NCBI GenBank assembly: GCA_030263275.1
Contig: SZOR01000017.1
Location: forward strand, 1 to 50,850
DNA: 50,850 bases
Direction of reading: 5' to 3'
DNA from: DSNY01 sp016861185
Lineage (GTDB): Bacteria; Pseudomonadota; Gammaproteobacteria; Burkholderiales; Burkholderiaceae_F
Shown: positions 17,130-26,349 of the stretch, in pieces
How the letters are laid out: each line of letters opens with the position of its first letter
Numbering within the stretch: the first letter of the stretch is position 1
Notes under the pieces: generated by a model
The model's database searches: none
Told to the model about the DNA's origin: nothing
The model's input: the letters and a program-made list of their open reading frames with translations, nothing else
Translations under genes and position numbers: made by a program

Positions 17130-19364
17130 ATGTCACGGCAGGAAGATCTCGATACGAATCGATCGAACAATGCGCACATCGATGACGTGATTCAGGCGCG
17201 GCTGGCCGACCCGGGCCGGCGCACCGTGCTCAAAGGCACCGGCGCGTGGGCCGCGTTGTCGTTCCTCGGCGGATCGACGGCGCTGGTCGCCGGCTGCGGC
17301 GGCGGCAGGGAACAGACCGTTGCGGCGGAGGCGACACCGACCGCGGTCGACATCGAAGGGCGGCGCCCGCAGCGGCGGCCGGATGCGCTGCGCTTCAGCG
17401 CAGTCGCCAAGAGCCTCGCCGACGACGTCGTCCTCGCCGACGGCTACTCGCTGCAGGTTCTCTATCGGCTAGGCGATCCGATCGCTGCCGGCGTCGGCGC
17501 CTATCGCAATGACGGCACGGACGCGGCCGCGAGCTTTGCGGTTCGCGCCGGCGACCATCACGACGGCATGCATTACTTCGGCATGCTGCCCAACGGCAAG
17601 TGCGGCAAGAACGAATCGGACCGCGGGCTGCTGTGCATCAACCACGAGGCCATCACGCCGATGTTTCTGCATGCCAACGGCGTGACCACGGAGGGCAGCG
17701 GCACCGCGCAGCACCGTACGGCAGCGGAAGAGGTGTTGCGCGAGTTTTACGTGCACGGCGTCAGCATCATCGAGGTCGGGCGCGACAAGCGGACCTTCGA
17801 AGTGACGTACCGGCCGGACTCGCCGTTCAATCGCCGCATCCACACGCTGACGCCGATGAAACTGTCAGGCCCGGCGGCGGGTACGCCGTACATGGTGACG
17901 AAGTACTCGCCCGACGGCACGCGCACGCGCGGCACCGTGAACAACTGCGCCAACGGCTACACGCCGTGGGGTACGTACCTTGCGTGCGAGGAAAACTGGG
18001 CCGGCTACTTCCGCCGCATCGCCGCCATCGATAACCCGAAGCGCACGCCGAAGGAACTCGTCGCGCTCGCGCGCTACGGCGTGGCCGGCAACGGGCGCGA
18101 ACTGTGGGCGACGGTGACGCCGGACACCGCCGACGACCTGTACGGCCGCTGGAACGCCGAGGTGCGCGGCGCCACAGCGGCCGACGACTATCGCAACGGC
18201 CCGAACACGTACGGCTGGAACGTCGAGATCGATCCGTTCGATCCGGACTCGACACCGAAGAAGCGCACCGCGATGGGCCGCTTCGCGCACGAAGGGGCGT
18301 GGCCGGCGAAGGTCGAGGCCGGCAAGCCGCTGGTCTGGTACATGGGCTGCGACGCGCGCAACGAGTACATCTACAAGTACGTGTCGAACCGGCCGTGGAA
18401 TCCGGCCGACGCCAATGACGGCCTGGCCGCCGGCGACAAGTACCTCGACGACGGCAAGCTGTATGTGGCGCGCTTCAACGCGGACGGCACCGGGCAGTGG
18501 TTGCTGCTGGACATCGACGAGCCCGCGATCAGGAACTATGTGGCATACGCGTTCGCCGATCAGGCCGACGTGCTGATCAACGCGCGGCTAGCGGCCGACG
18601 CGGTCGGCGCGACCAAGATGGACCGGCCGGAGTGGGGCGCGGTCGATCCGGTCACCGGAGCCGTCTACATGACGCTGACCAACAACAACGCGACGCTGCG
18701 CTCGCTGGCCGCGACCGACGCCGCCAACCCGCGTCACTACAACGACGTGCGCACGAACGGCGTCAATCAACGTGGCAATCCGAACGGCCACATCGTCCGC
18801 TGGCAGGAACGCTCGCCGGACGCGACCCGCTTCGACTGGGACATCTATCTGTTCGGCGCGCGCAGCACGGCCGACGCGGTCAACGTCAACGTCTCTGGGC
18901 TGACGGCGGACAACGACTTCTCCAGCCCGGACGGGCTGTGGTTCAGCACGGCGACCAACATCTGCTGGATCCAGACCGACGACGGCGCCTACACCGACGT
19001 GACCAACTGCATGCTGCTGGCGGCGCTGCCGGGCGCGGTCGGCGACGGCGGCGTGAAGACGATCACCAACACCGACGCCACGGGTAACGCCAGGCAGGTG
19101 CAGACGTTCGTCGGCGCGCAACCGGGCGCGAGGCTCAAGCGCTTCCTGGTCGGGCCCGTCGAGTGCGAGATCACGGGGCTGGCGGAAACGCCGGACGGCA
19201 AGACGCTGTTCGTCAACATCCAGCATCCGGGCGAGGACACGGCGCCTGCGAACATCAGCAATCCGACGCTGTACTCGAGCCACTGGCCCGACGGCGGGCT
19301 GGCGCGGCCGCGCTCGGCGACGGTGGCGATCACCCGGAAGGACAAGGGTCCGATCGGACTTTGA
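17130..19364 (+). CDS. phoX: PhoX-family alkaline phosphatase (DUF839), Tat-exported, possible lipoprotein
   Basis: A 744-residue member of the PhoX family, which uses calcium and iron and hydrolyses phosphate monoesters outside the cytoplasm. The N-terminus has a twin-arginine motif (GRRTVLKG, residues 29-36), a hydrophobic stretch, then VAGC with Cys56, a credible lipobox. Family motifs follow: LLCINHEAITP, ACEENWAGYF, MGRFAHEGAW, MGCDARNEYIYKYV, MDRPEWGA and SSPDGLWFS. ATG 17130 was chosen for GGAGG 7 bases upstream. It is divergent from olsB, shares the Pho-box region, and lies close to phoBR. The substrate range is not readable from sequence. Confidence 0.88.
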   Translation: MSRQEDLDTNRSNNAHIDDVIQARLADPGRRTVLKGTGAWAALSFLGGSTALVAGCGGGREQTVAAEATPTAVDIEGRRPQRRPDALRFSAVAKSLADDVVLADGYSLQVLYRLGDPIAAGVGAYRNDGTDAAASFAVRAGDHHDGMHYFGMLPNGKCGKNESDRGLLCINHEAITPMFLHANGVTTEGSGTAQHRTAAEEVLREFYVHGVSIIEVGRDKRTFEVTYRPDSPFNRRIHTLTPMKLSGPAAGTPYMVTKYSPDGTRTRGTVNNCANGYTPWGTYLACEENWAGYFRRIAAIDNPKRTPKELVALARYGVAGNGRELWATVTPDTADDLYGRWNAEVRGATAADDYRNGPNTYGWNVEIDPFDPDSTPKKRTAMGRFAHEGAWPAKVEAGKPLVWYMGCDARNEYIYKYVSNRPWNPADANDGLAAGDKYLDDGKLYVARFNADGTGQWLLLDIDEPAIRNYVAYAFADQADVLINARLAADAVGATKMDRPEWGAVDPVTGAVYMTLTNNNATLRSLAATDAANPRHYNDVRTNGVNQRGNPNGHIVRWQERSPDATRFDWDIYLFGARSTADAVNVNVSGLTADNDFSSPDGLWFSTATNICWIQTDDGAYTDVTNCMLLAALPGAVGDGGVKTITNTDATGNARQVQTFVGAQPGARLKRFLVGPVECEITGLAETPDGKTLFVNIQHPGEDTAPANISNPTLYSSHWPDGGLARPRSATVAITRKDKGPIGL

Positions 19365-19383
19365 GCGGCGCCGGCGACGCTCT

Positions 19384-19416
19384 GCGGGCGGGGGCTGCGG
19401 CCCCCGTCGCGCTTTT
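19384..19416 (+). terminator. Probable terminator after phoX
   Basis: CGGGGGC (19389-19395), loop TGCG and GCCCCCG (19400-19406) form a strong stem that extends with weaker pairs. TTTT follows at 19413-19416, a few bases late for a textbook terminator. It lies 25 bases beyond the phoX stop. Confidence 0.5.
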
Positions 19417-19510
19417 GGGCCGACGGCGAAACGCGGCGATGATTTAGCATGCACGGCATCGACCGACCGCAAACGTGGTCGGGGCAAGCGATCGAAAAGG
19501 TGATGCGTGC

Positions 19511-20065
19511 ATGAGTAAAGCGTTCGTCAAGGAAGTCGAGGCGGACGAGGACGAACTCGAAGCGCCCCCGCTTCCGACCGGCACCAAGAACTACATCACG
19601 CCTGCAGGCTACCGGCGCCTGAAGGACGAACTGGTCCAGCTTCTGAACGTCGAGCGGCCCGAGGTGGTTCGCACGGTCTCGTGGGCAGCCTCGAACGGCG
19701 ACCGGTCCGAAAACGGCGACTACATCTACGGCAAGAAGCGGTTGCGCGAAATCGACCGGCGGATCCGCTTCCTGACCAAACGCCTCGACAGCGCCGAGGT
19801 CGTCGACCCGGCGGTGCGTGCCCGCAGCGGCGAGGGCACGGACCAGATCTTCTTCGGCGCGACCGTGCGCTACGCCAATGCGCGCGGGGAGGAGCACGAG
19901 ATCACGATCGTCGGCATCGACGAGGTCGATCCGGCGCGCGGTCACGTGAGCTGGATATCGCCGATCGCCAAGGCACTGCTGAAGGCGCGCGAAGGGGACA
20001 CGGTGCAACTGCGCACGCCGGCGGGCGTCGAGACGCTCGACGTGCTCGAAGTGCGCTACGGCTAG
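19511..20065 (+). CDS. greB: Transcription elongation factor GreB
   Basis: Rescues backtracked RNA polymerase by stimulating transcript cleavage. The 184 residues carry an acidic N-terminal extension (DEDELEAPPL), then the coiled-coil domain with ITPAGYRRLKDELVQLL and the tip region SENGDYIYGKKRLREID, followed by the FKBP-like C-terminal domain with WISPIAKALLKAREGD. The YGKKRLREIDRRIRFL pattern separates GreB from GreA. ATG 19511 is preceded by AAGGTG at a short distance; an upstream in-frame start at 19475 is less likely. Its stop overlaps the end of the convergent spoT gene by 4 bases. Confidence 0.94.
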   Translation: MSKAFVKEVEADEDELEAPPLPTGTKNYITPAGYRRLKDELVQLLNVERPEVVRTVSWAASNGDRSENGDYIYGKKRLREIDRRIRFLTKRLDSAEVVDPAVRARSGEGTDQIFFGATVRYANARGEEHEITIVGIDEVDPARGHVSWISPIAKALLKAREGDTVQLRTPAGVETLDVLEVRYG

Positions 20066-22371
20066 GCTTCCTCGCCCGCGCCCGAGCGCGCGGTCGACCG
20101 TACGCGCAACACGCGCGACACCTGCTTGATCCGCCGCAGCGCGCGCACAACGCGTGCGAGATGCTGGCGGTCGCGCACCTGGATCTTGAAGTGGATCACG
20201 ACGACCTCGGCGTCTTCGTCGTCGATGTGCACGTTCAGGATGTTCGAGTCCGCCTCGGCGATCGCCACCGCGATGCGGCCGAGCACGCCGCGCTGATTCT
20301 GCGCGCCGATGTCGATGTTCACCGCGAAGGTGCCGCTGGTCTCCTCGGCCCATTGCAGGTCGATCCAGCGCTCCGGGTCGGCGCGGCGCGCGCGCTGCGC
20401 ATTCGCGCAGTCGGCCTGGTGCACGGCGAGCCCCTGGTCCTTGCGCATGTGGCCGACGATCGCGTCGCCCGGAATCGGGCAGCAGCAGTTGGCCATCTGC
20501 ACCGCCATGCCTTCGGTGCCGCGGATCACGACCGGCGCGGCCGCGCTGCGCGTGCGTTCGCTCCCCGTGCCGCCTTCGGTTTCGGCTCCCAGCAGAAGCT
20601 GGCGCGCGACGACCGCGGCGAGCCGGCGGCCCAGCCCGATGTCGGCGAGGATCTCGTCGCGATCTCTCGCCTGCGCCTCGCGGATCAGCGCTTCCCAGCG
20701 CGCTGGCGGCACGCGCTCGAGCGGCAGGTCGAGCTGCAGCGCCGCCTGCGCCAGCAGGCGTTCGCCGAGCTCGACCGATTCCTCGCGCTTCATCGTGCGC
20801 AGGAAGTGGCGGATCTCGGCGCGCGCCTTGCCGGTGCGCACGAACGCGAGCCAGCTCGGGTTGGGACGCGCGACCGGGCCGGTGACGATCTCGACGACGT
20901 CGCCATTGCGCAGCTCGGTGCGCAACGGCTGGATCTCGCCGTTGACGCGCGCCGCGACGCACTTGTTGCCGATGTCGGTGTGGATGCTGTAGGCGAAGTC
21001 GACCGGCGTGGCGCCGCGCGGCAGCGAGACGATCTTGCCCTTCGGCGTGAACACGTAGACCTTGTCGGGGAACAGGTCGACCTTGATGTTCTCCATCAGC
21101 TCGGTCGAGTCGCCCGTCTGGCTCTGGATCTCGAGCAGCGACTGCAGCCACTGGTGCGTGCGCGACTGCAGTTCGGACAGCGAGGTCGCGTCGTCCTTGT
21201 ACAGCCAGTGCGCCGCCACGCCGGACTCGGCGACGTGGTGCATCTCCTTCGTGCGAATCTGAAACTCGACCGGCGTTCCGTACGGCCCGATCAGCGTCGT
21301 GTGCAGCGACTGATAGCCGTTGACCTTCGGGATCGCGATGTAGTCCTTGAAGCGCCCCGGCACCGGCTTGAACAGCGCGTGCAGCGCGCCCAGCGCCAGA
21401 TAACACTCGGCGCGGGTGGCCACGACGATGCGGAAGCCGTAGACGTCGAGCACCTCGGAGAACGACAGGTGCTTTTCCTCCATCTTGCGGTAGATGCCGT
21501 ACAGCGTCTTCTCGCGGCCGTACACCTCGGCGCGCAGCTTGGCGTTCGACAGCGCCTTGCGCACCGATTGCAGGATCTTGCCGAGCACTTCGCGCCGGTT
21601 GCCGCGCGCGGCCAGCACGGCCTTCTGCAGAACGCGGTAGCGCAACGGGTGGATGCGAGCGAAGCTCTGCTCCTGCAGCTCGCGGTAGATCGCGTTCAGC
21701 CCGAGCCGGTGCGCGATCGGCGCGTAGATGTCGAGCGTCTCGCGCGCGATGCGCCGGCGCTTGTCGGGATCCATCGCGTCGAGCGTGCGCACGTTGTGCA
21801 GCCGGTCGGCGAGCTTGATCAGGATGACGCGCACGTCGCGCGCCATCGCCAGCAGCATCTTGCGGAAGCTCTCGGCCTGCGCCTCCTCGTTCGAATCGAA
21901 GCGCAGCCGGTCGAGCTTGGAGACGCCGTCGACCAGCTCCGCCACGGTGGTGCCGAAGCGCTCGACCAGTTCCTGTTTGCGCACGCCCGAGTCCTCGAGC
22001 ACGTCGTGCAGCAGCGCGGCCTGGATCGCCGCGGCGTCAAGCTTCCACTCGGTCAGGATCTCGGCGACCGCGATCGGGTGCGTGATGTACGGCTCGCCGC
22101 TCTTGCGGAACTGGCCCAGGTGCGCCGCGTCGGAGAAGCGGTAGGCCTCCTTGATGCGCTGGACGTCGGCCGACGGGAGATAGCGCTTCAGCCGGTCCGT
22201 CAGCTCGCCGAAGCTGACCACGCCCGCCGGCACGCCGGCTTCGGTCGCCTCGCTGTCGGCGCGCCAGACGGCCTTGCCGGCCTTGCGCAAGGCTTCGGCG
22301 GCGCGGCGCGCGAATCCGCTCGGCGTGTAGCCCGCCGGCAGATCGGGTGAGGGAGGATTCGAGGTCGCCAT
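20062..22371 (-). CDS. spoT: Bifunctional (p)ppGpp synthetase/hydrolase, SpoT/Rel type
   Basis: Makes and degrades the stringent-response alarmones. The 769-residue protein has an N-terminal HD hydrolase (HPIAVAEIL, ALLHDVLEDS, KLADRLHNVRTL), a synthetase domain (EVLDVYGFRIVV, KDYIAIPKVNGYQSLHTTL), a TGS domain (VYVFTPKGKIVSLPRGATPVDFAY region) and a C-terminal ACT domain. Both catalytic centres look intact, so it is probably bifunctional. ATG 22371 was chosen; TTG at 22380 would add three residues. No ribosome-binding site is obvious. It lies in the gmk-rpoZ-spoT order known from E. coli, on the leftward strand. Confidence 0.96.
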   Translation of the reverse strand: MATSNPPSPDLPAGYTPSGFARRAAEALRKAGKAVWRADSEATEAGVPAGVVSFGELTDRLKRYLPSADVQRIKEAYRFSDAAHLGQFRKSGEPYITHPIAVAEILTEWKLDAAAIQAALLHDVLEDSGVRKQELVERFGTTVAELVDGVSKLDRLRFDSNEEAQAESFRKMLLAMARDVRVILIKLADRLHNVRTLDAMDPDKRRRIARETLDIYAPIAHRLGLNAIYRELQEQSFARIHPLRYRVLQKAVLAARGNRREVLGKILQSVRKALSNAKLRAEVYGREKTLYGIYRKMEEKHLSFSEVLDVYGFRIVVATRAECYLALGALHALFKPVPGRFKDYIAIPKVNGYQSLHTTLIGPYGTPVEFQIRTKEMHHVAESGVAAHWLYKDDATSLSELQSRTHQWLQSLLEIQSQTGDSTELMENIKVDLFPDKVYVFTPKGKIVSLPRGATPVDFAYSIHTDIGNKCVAARVNGEIQPLRTELRNGDVVEIVTGPVARPNPSWLAFVRTGKARAEIRHFLRTMKREESVELGERLLAQAALQLDLPLERVPPARWEALIREAQARDRDEILADIGLGRRLAAVVARQLLLGAETEGGTGSERTRSAAAPVVIRGTEGMAVQMANCCCPIPGDAIVGHMRKDQGLAVHQADCANAQRARRADPERWIDLQWAEETSGTFAVNIDIGAQNQRGVLGRIAVAIAEADSNILNVHIDDEDAEVVVIHFKIQVRDRQHLARVVRALRRIKQVSRVLRVRSTARSGAGEEA

Positions 22372-22430
22372 ACGGAACAAGCTGCGTCGCTACGCTAGCG
22401 CGCTCGTTCCGTGGAGGCAACGCGCGCTGC

Positions 22431-22634
22431 TTACGTGGGCACCTTGCGCAGCATCTCAATGCCGACCTTCTGCGCGGCGATCTCGCGCAGCGCCGCGACC
22501 GGCGGCTTGTCCTTCGTGTCGATCTTCGGCGCGTGCCCCTGCGCGAGCTGGCGCGCGCGGTAGGCGGCGGCGAGCGCGAGCTGGAAGCGGTTGGGAATGT
22601 GCTTCAGGCAGTCTTCGACGGTGATCCGGGCCAT
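22431..22634 (-). CDS. rpoZ: RNA polymerase omega subunit
   Basis: Small subunit that helps assemble RNA polymerase and forms part of a ppGpp site in proteobacteria. The 67 residues begin MARITVEDCLKHIPNRFQLALAAAYRARQL (first part MARITVEDCLKHIPNRF), the invariant omega opening, and end IEMLRKVPT, the short form usual in Burkholderiales. It lies between gmk (77 bases upstream) and spoT (59 bases downstream), the conserved arrangement that couples polymerase and alarmone genes. Confidence 0.97.
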   Translation of the reverse strand: MARITVEDCLKHIPNRFQLALAAAYRARQLAQGHAPKIDTKDKPPVAALREIAAQKVGIEMLRKVPT

Positions 22635-22711
22635 GGGCGTTCCGATGCAAGTGTTTGAGTCGGCGCGATTTTACCCCGGTTCGCCGCGCGGATGGCCGCC
22701 GCCGCGCGAGT

Positions 22712-23359
22712 TCAAAGCGGAATGCCGAGCTGCGCGAACAACTCGTGATGGCGCGCCGCTTGGCTGGCGTAGCGCAGTCGCGCGGCGGTGACGATCGCGG
22801 TCAGTTCGGCGAGCGCGCGGTCGAAGTCCTCGTTGATGATCACGTAGTCGAACTCCGGCGCGTGCGCGATTTCGCTGCCTGCCGCGAGCAGCCGGCGCGC
22901 GATGACCTGCGGCGAGTCCTGCCCGCGCTTGTGCAGCCGCTTTTCGAGCGCGTCGATCGAGGGCGGCAGGATGAAGATTCCGAGCGCGTGTGCAAACGCC
23001 GCCTTGACCTGGCGCGCGCCCTGCCAGTCGATCTCCAGCAGCACGTCGCGGCCCTCGCGCATGCGCTCCTCGATCCACAGCCGCGAGGTCGCGTAGAAGT
23101 TGCCGTGCACCTCGGCGCTTTCGAGGAACTCGCCGCGCGCGCGCCGCGCCTTGAAGTCCTCGACCGGGACGAAGTGGTACTCGCGGCCGTCGGTCTCGCC
23201 CGGCCGCGGCGGCCGCGTCGTGTACGACACCGAAAGCTGGATCGCGGCGTCCTTCGCGAGCAACGCGTTGACCAGCGTCGACTTGCCGGCGCCCGAAGGT
23301 GCGACGACCAGGAAGATGTTGCCGGCGATCCGCCCGTTCGGACCCTGCGCTTGGCTCAT
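22712..23359 (-). CDS. gmk: Guanylate kinase
   Basis: Phosphorylates GMP to GDP in guanine nucleotide synthesis. The 215-residue protein shows the P-loop VVAPSGAGKSTL (about 19-30), the GMP-binding segment SVSYTTRPPRPGETDGREYHF (key residues TTRPPRPGE) and the lid region with ILPPSIDALEKRL. A slightly long N-terminus (MSQAQGPNGRIAGN) precedes the P-loop. It starts 4 bases after the yicC stop, so these genes form one leftward unit with rpoZ and spoT. Confidence 0.97.
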   Translation of the reverse strand: MSQAQGPNGRIAGNIFLVVAPSGAGKSTLVNALLAKDAAIQLSVSYTTRPPRPGETDGREYHFVPVEDFKARRARGEFLESAEVHGNFYATSRLWIEERMREGRDVLLEIDWQGARQVKAAFAHALGIFILPPSIDALEKRLHKRGQDSPQVIARRLLAAGSEIAHAPEFDYVIINEDFDRALAELTAIVTAARLRYASQAARHHELFAQLGIPL

Positions 23360-23363
23360 GCCG

Positions 23364-24266
23364 CTACTCCAGGTTCTGGATCTGTTCGCGCATCTGCTCG
23401 ATCAGGATCTTCAGTTCGACCGCGGCGTGGGTCATCTCGATCGCGGACGCCTTCGAGCCGAGCGTGTTCGCCTCGCGGTTCAGCTCCTGCATCAGGAAGT
23501 CGAGCCGGCGGCCGACGGCGCCGCCGGCGGCGAGCACGCGCCGCACCTCGGCGACGTGGGTCGACAGGCGCTTCAGCTCCTCGTCGACGTCGGCGCGCAG
23601 TCCGTACAGCGTGACTTCCTGCCGGATGCGGTCGGCGATCTCCTCGCGCGTCAGCGTCGCGTTGGCCGCCAGCGCCGGCGCGAGCGTCTGGTTCAGGCGC
23701 TCGAGCAGCTTGCGCTCCATCGCCGCGACCAGCTCCGGCACGCGCGGGCGCAGCTGCGCGACGATCGCGTCGATGCCGTCGCAGCGCGCGAGCAGCGCGG
23801 CGGCGAGCGCCGCACCTTCGCGCGTGCGCGTGGCCTGCAGTGCGTCGAGCGCTTCGCCGACGGCGGCCAGCACCGCTGCGCGCAACTCGTCGGCGTCGGC
23901 GCCCGCGGACTCGACCACGCCGTGCCACGCGAGGACTTCGCCGACCGCGAGCGGCGCGACCTCGGGCAGCGCGGCGCGCACCTCGCGCGCGAGCTGCGCG
24001 AGCTGCGCCAGCGCGGTCGCGTTGATGCGCGGCGCCTGCGCCGCCGTTTGCCGCTGCAAGCCGACGCGGCAATCGACCTTGCCGCGCGCGAGCCGCTGCG
24101 CGACCGCCTCGCGCACGGCCTGTTCGAAAGGGCGCAACTCCTCGGTCACGCGCAGCGACAGATCGAGGAAGCGCGCGTTGACCGATCGCACGTCGACCGC
24201 AACGACGCCCAGCGAAGTCTCGCGATTCGCGACCGCGAATCCCGTCATGCTCGCGACGACCGTCAT
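23364..24266 (-). CDS. yicC: YicC-family endoribonuclease
   Basis: The 300-residue protein has the family opening SMTGFAVANRETSLG, the N-terminal YicC domain with DVRSVNARFLDLSLRV, and the C-terminal DUF1732 region ending HAAVELKILIEQMREQIQNLE (ending KILIEQMREQIQNLE). E. coli YicC is reported as an endoribonuclease acting on small RNA, so the role here is inferred from family. ATG 24266 gives MTVVASMTGF; ATG 24248 would begin exactly at MTGF. The frame stays open far upstream, but that region is the Ser/Thr kinase gene on the other strand. It is first in the yicC-gmk-rpoZ-spoT unit. Confidence 0.93.
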   Translation of the reverse strand: MTVVASMTGFAVANRETSLGVVAVDVRSVNARFLDLSLRVTEELRPFEQAVREAVAQRLARGKVDCRVGLQRQTAAQAPRINATALAQLAQLAREVRAALPEVAPLAVGEVLAWHGVVESAGADADELRAAVLAAVGEALDALQATRTREGAALAAALLARCDGIDAIVAQLRPRVPELVAAMERKLLERLNQTLAPALAANATLTREEIADRIRQEVTLYGLRADVDEELKRLSTHVAEVRRVLAAGGAVGRRLDFLMQELNREANTLGSKASAIEMTHAAVELKILIEQMREQIQNLE

Positions 24267-24309
24267 CGTGCTTCCGGTTTTCTCGTGCTTTTCGTCGGTT
24301 CGCCGCGCG

Positions 24310-24337
24310 CTGTCGGCAGGGTCGTATTCGCTAGAAT
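24310..24337 (+). promoter_or_regulatory. Putative sigma-70 promoter for the kinase operon
   Basis: TAGAAT (24332-24337) is a strong -10. The best -35 is CTGTCG (24310-24315) at a 16-base spacing, matching three of six consensus bases. Transcription would begin about 40 bases before the kinase ATG. It lies in the 117-base gap divergent from yicC. Confidence 0.4.
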
Positions 24338-24383
24338 CCGCACGGAATTTTTCCGCGGACGCGGTCGAACGAGACGCAGCGGC

Positions 24384-25379
24384 ATGGCGACCCAGAACAA
24401 CGCATCGTTGCCCGAAGGCCTCGAGGTCGGCGGCTACCGCATTGTAAAGAAGATCTCCAGCGGCGGATTCTCGATCGTCTATCTCGCCACCGACGAGCAG
24501 GGCAACTCGGTCGCGATCAAGGAGTACATGCCGGCCGCGCTGGCGCAGCGCAAGCCCGGCGAGTTCTCGCCGTACGTCGCGCCGGAGAATCTGAACACCT
24601 ACCGCATCGGCCTGAAGTGCTTCTTCGAGGAGGGCCGCGCGCTCGCGTCGATCTTCCATCCGAACATCGTGCGCGTGGTCAACTTCTTCCGCGCCAACGA
24701 CACGGTGTACATGGTGATGCACTACGAGTCGGGGCGCTCGTTGCAGGAACACATCATCCGCAACCGCAGCAAGGAGCAGAAGGACGTGCTGTCCGAGCGC
24801 TTCATCCGCCGCGTGTTCACGCAGGTGATGAACGGGCTGCGGGAGGTGCATTCGAACCGCCTGCTGCACCTGGACGTCAAGCCGGCCAATATCTACCTGC
24901 GGATGGACGGCACGCCGATCCTGCTCGACTTCGGCGCCGCGCGGCAGACGCTGCAACGGGACATCAGCAAGACGTATCCGATGTACACGCCGGGATTCGC
25001 CGCGCCGGAGCTGTACAAGCGCGACGCCGAACTGGGGCCGTGGACCGACGTGTACTCGATCGGCGCGTGCATCTACGCGTGCATGTCGGGCATGCCGCCG
25101 CAGGAGTCCGACCAGCGGCTCAAGGACGACAAGATGCCGCAGGCGCTGCGTTCGTTCCGCGGGCTGTACTCGTCGCAGTTGATCTCGATGGTCGAACGCT
25201 GCCTGCGGCTGAACTCGCTCGAACGCCCGCAGACGATCTATGCGGTGCAGAAGGAGCTCGTCAACAACGTGCCCGACCGGCCGGAGTTCTCGTTCATGGA
25301 ACGCGCCGGCGCGCGCTTCCGGCACGTGCAGGAGCGCCTTTCGCGTTTCATGAGGGATCACAACATCACCTGGTTCTAG
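24384..25379 (+). CDS. Hanks-type serine/threonine protein kinase
   Basis: A soluble 331-residue kinase without TM segments or sensor domain. Visible features are the glycine loop ISSGGFSIVYLA, the ATP-anchoring K46 (VAIKEYMP), the catalytic loop HLDVKPAN (162-169, Asp164), DFG (182-184), a threonine- and tyrosine-bearing activation segment (TYPMYTPGF) and APE in FAAPELY. HLD replaces the usual HRD, a variant tolerated in bacterial kinases. It is followed 28 bases later by a PP2C phosphatase, giving a kinase-phosphatase pair, and then by rph, rdgB and hemW. This order is familiar in Burkholderiales. Substrates are not evident from the sequence. Confidence 0.9.
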   Translation: MATQNNASLPEGLEVGGYRIVKKISSGGFSIVYLATDEQGNSVAIKEYMPAALAQRKPGEFSPYVAPENLNTYRIGLKCFFEEGRALASIFHPNIVRVVNFFRANDTVYMVMHYESGRSLQEHIIRNRSKEQKDVLSERFIRRVFTQVMNGLREVHSNRLLHLDVKPANIYLRMDGTPILLDFGAARQTLQRDISKTYPMYTPGFAAPELYKRDAELGPWTDVYSIGACIYACMSGMPPQESDQRLKDDKMPQALRSFRGLYSSQLISMVERCLRLNSLERPQTIYAVQKELVNNVPDRPEFSFMERAGARFRHVQERLSRFMRDHNITWF

Positions 25380-25407
25380 CGGTTCTCGTCGCGGAGGCGG
25401 CGCGCGC

Positions 25408-26349
25408 GTGCGCTTTTCCATCTATCAGGAGAGCAAGAAGGGCGGCCGGAAGGTCAATCAGGACCGGATGGGCTACCTGTACACGCGCGATTCGCTGCTG
25501 ATGCTGGTGGCCGACGGAATGGGCGGGCACGCGCGCGGCGAAGTTGCCGCGCAGATCACGCTGCAGACGATGGCGTCGATCTACCAGCGCGATGCGCAGC
25601 CGCTGCTGCCGGATCCGGCGCGCTACCTCGAGGAATCCGTGCTCGCCGCGCACCGCGAGCTGCACCGCTATCGCGCGGAACACAGCCTGCCCGAAGCGCC
25701 GCGCACGACGATCGTCGCCTGCGTGATCCAGGAGGGCATCGCGACCTGGGCGCACGCGGGCGACTCGCGGCTGTATCTGATCCGCGGCGGCCGCATCGTC
25801 GACCGCACCGTGGACCATTCGCGCGTGCATCACCTCGTGTCAACGGGGCTGATCCGGCCCGAGGACGCGAAGGACCACCCCGAGCGCAACCGCATCTTCA
25901 ACTGCATCGGCGCGTTCGTCGCGCCGACCGTGGAGATCGGCCGGCCGGTCGCGCTGCGCAACGGCGACACCCTGCTGCTGTGCTCCGACGGCCTGTGGGG
26001 AACGCTGACCGACCGGCAGATCGCCGAGGCGTTCAGCGGCAAGACCGTGATGCGCGCGGTCCCCGAGCTGATGGAGCTCGCGCTGGCCAACGGCGGCGAA
26101 GACGCGGACAACTGCACGGCCATCGCGATGACCTGGGCCGGTGCCGAGGCCGTCGAGATGGTGCCGCCGACCGAAGCACCGGTGTCCACGCTCGTGATGC
26201 CGGAGGGCGCGGTGGCGTCGACGATCCAGTTCCCGCGGCACGGCGAACTGGGCGCCGATGAAGAGCTGACCGAAGACCAGATCGACGATGCGGTCGCCGA
26301 GATCCAGAAGGCGATCCAGCGCTCGAGCAAGCTGATCGACGGCAAATGA
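25408..26349 (+). CDS. PP2C-type protein phosphatase
   Basis: A 313-residue metal-dependent phosphatase expected to reverse the adjacent kinase. Core motifs are VNQDRMGYLY, VADGMGGHARGE (metal-binding Asp and Gly), WAHAGDSRLYLIR, LLLCSDGLWGTLTD and EDADNCTAIAM. The C-terminal 60 residues after the domain are Glu-rich and end AIQRSSKLIDGK. The GTG at 25408 is preceded by GGAGG at 25393-25397, supporting this start. Its stop overlaps the rph start by 4 bases (ATGA). Confidence 0.93.
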   Translation: MRFSIYQESKKGGRKVNQDRMGYLYTRDSLLMLVADGMGGHARGEVAAQITLQTMASIYQRDAQPLLPDPARYLEESVLAAHRELHRYRAEHSLPEAPRTTIVACVIQEGIATWAHAGDSRLYLIRGGRIVDRTVDHSRVHHLVSTGLIRPEDAKDHPERNRIFNCIGAFVAPTVEIGRPVALRNGDTLLLCSDGLWGTLTDRQIAEAFSGKTVMRAVPELMELALANGGEDADNCTAIAMTWAGAEAVEMVPPTEAPVSTLVMPEGAVASTIQFPRHGELGADEELTEDQIDDAVAEIQKAIQRSSKLIDGK

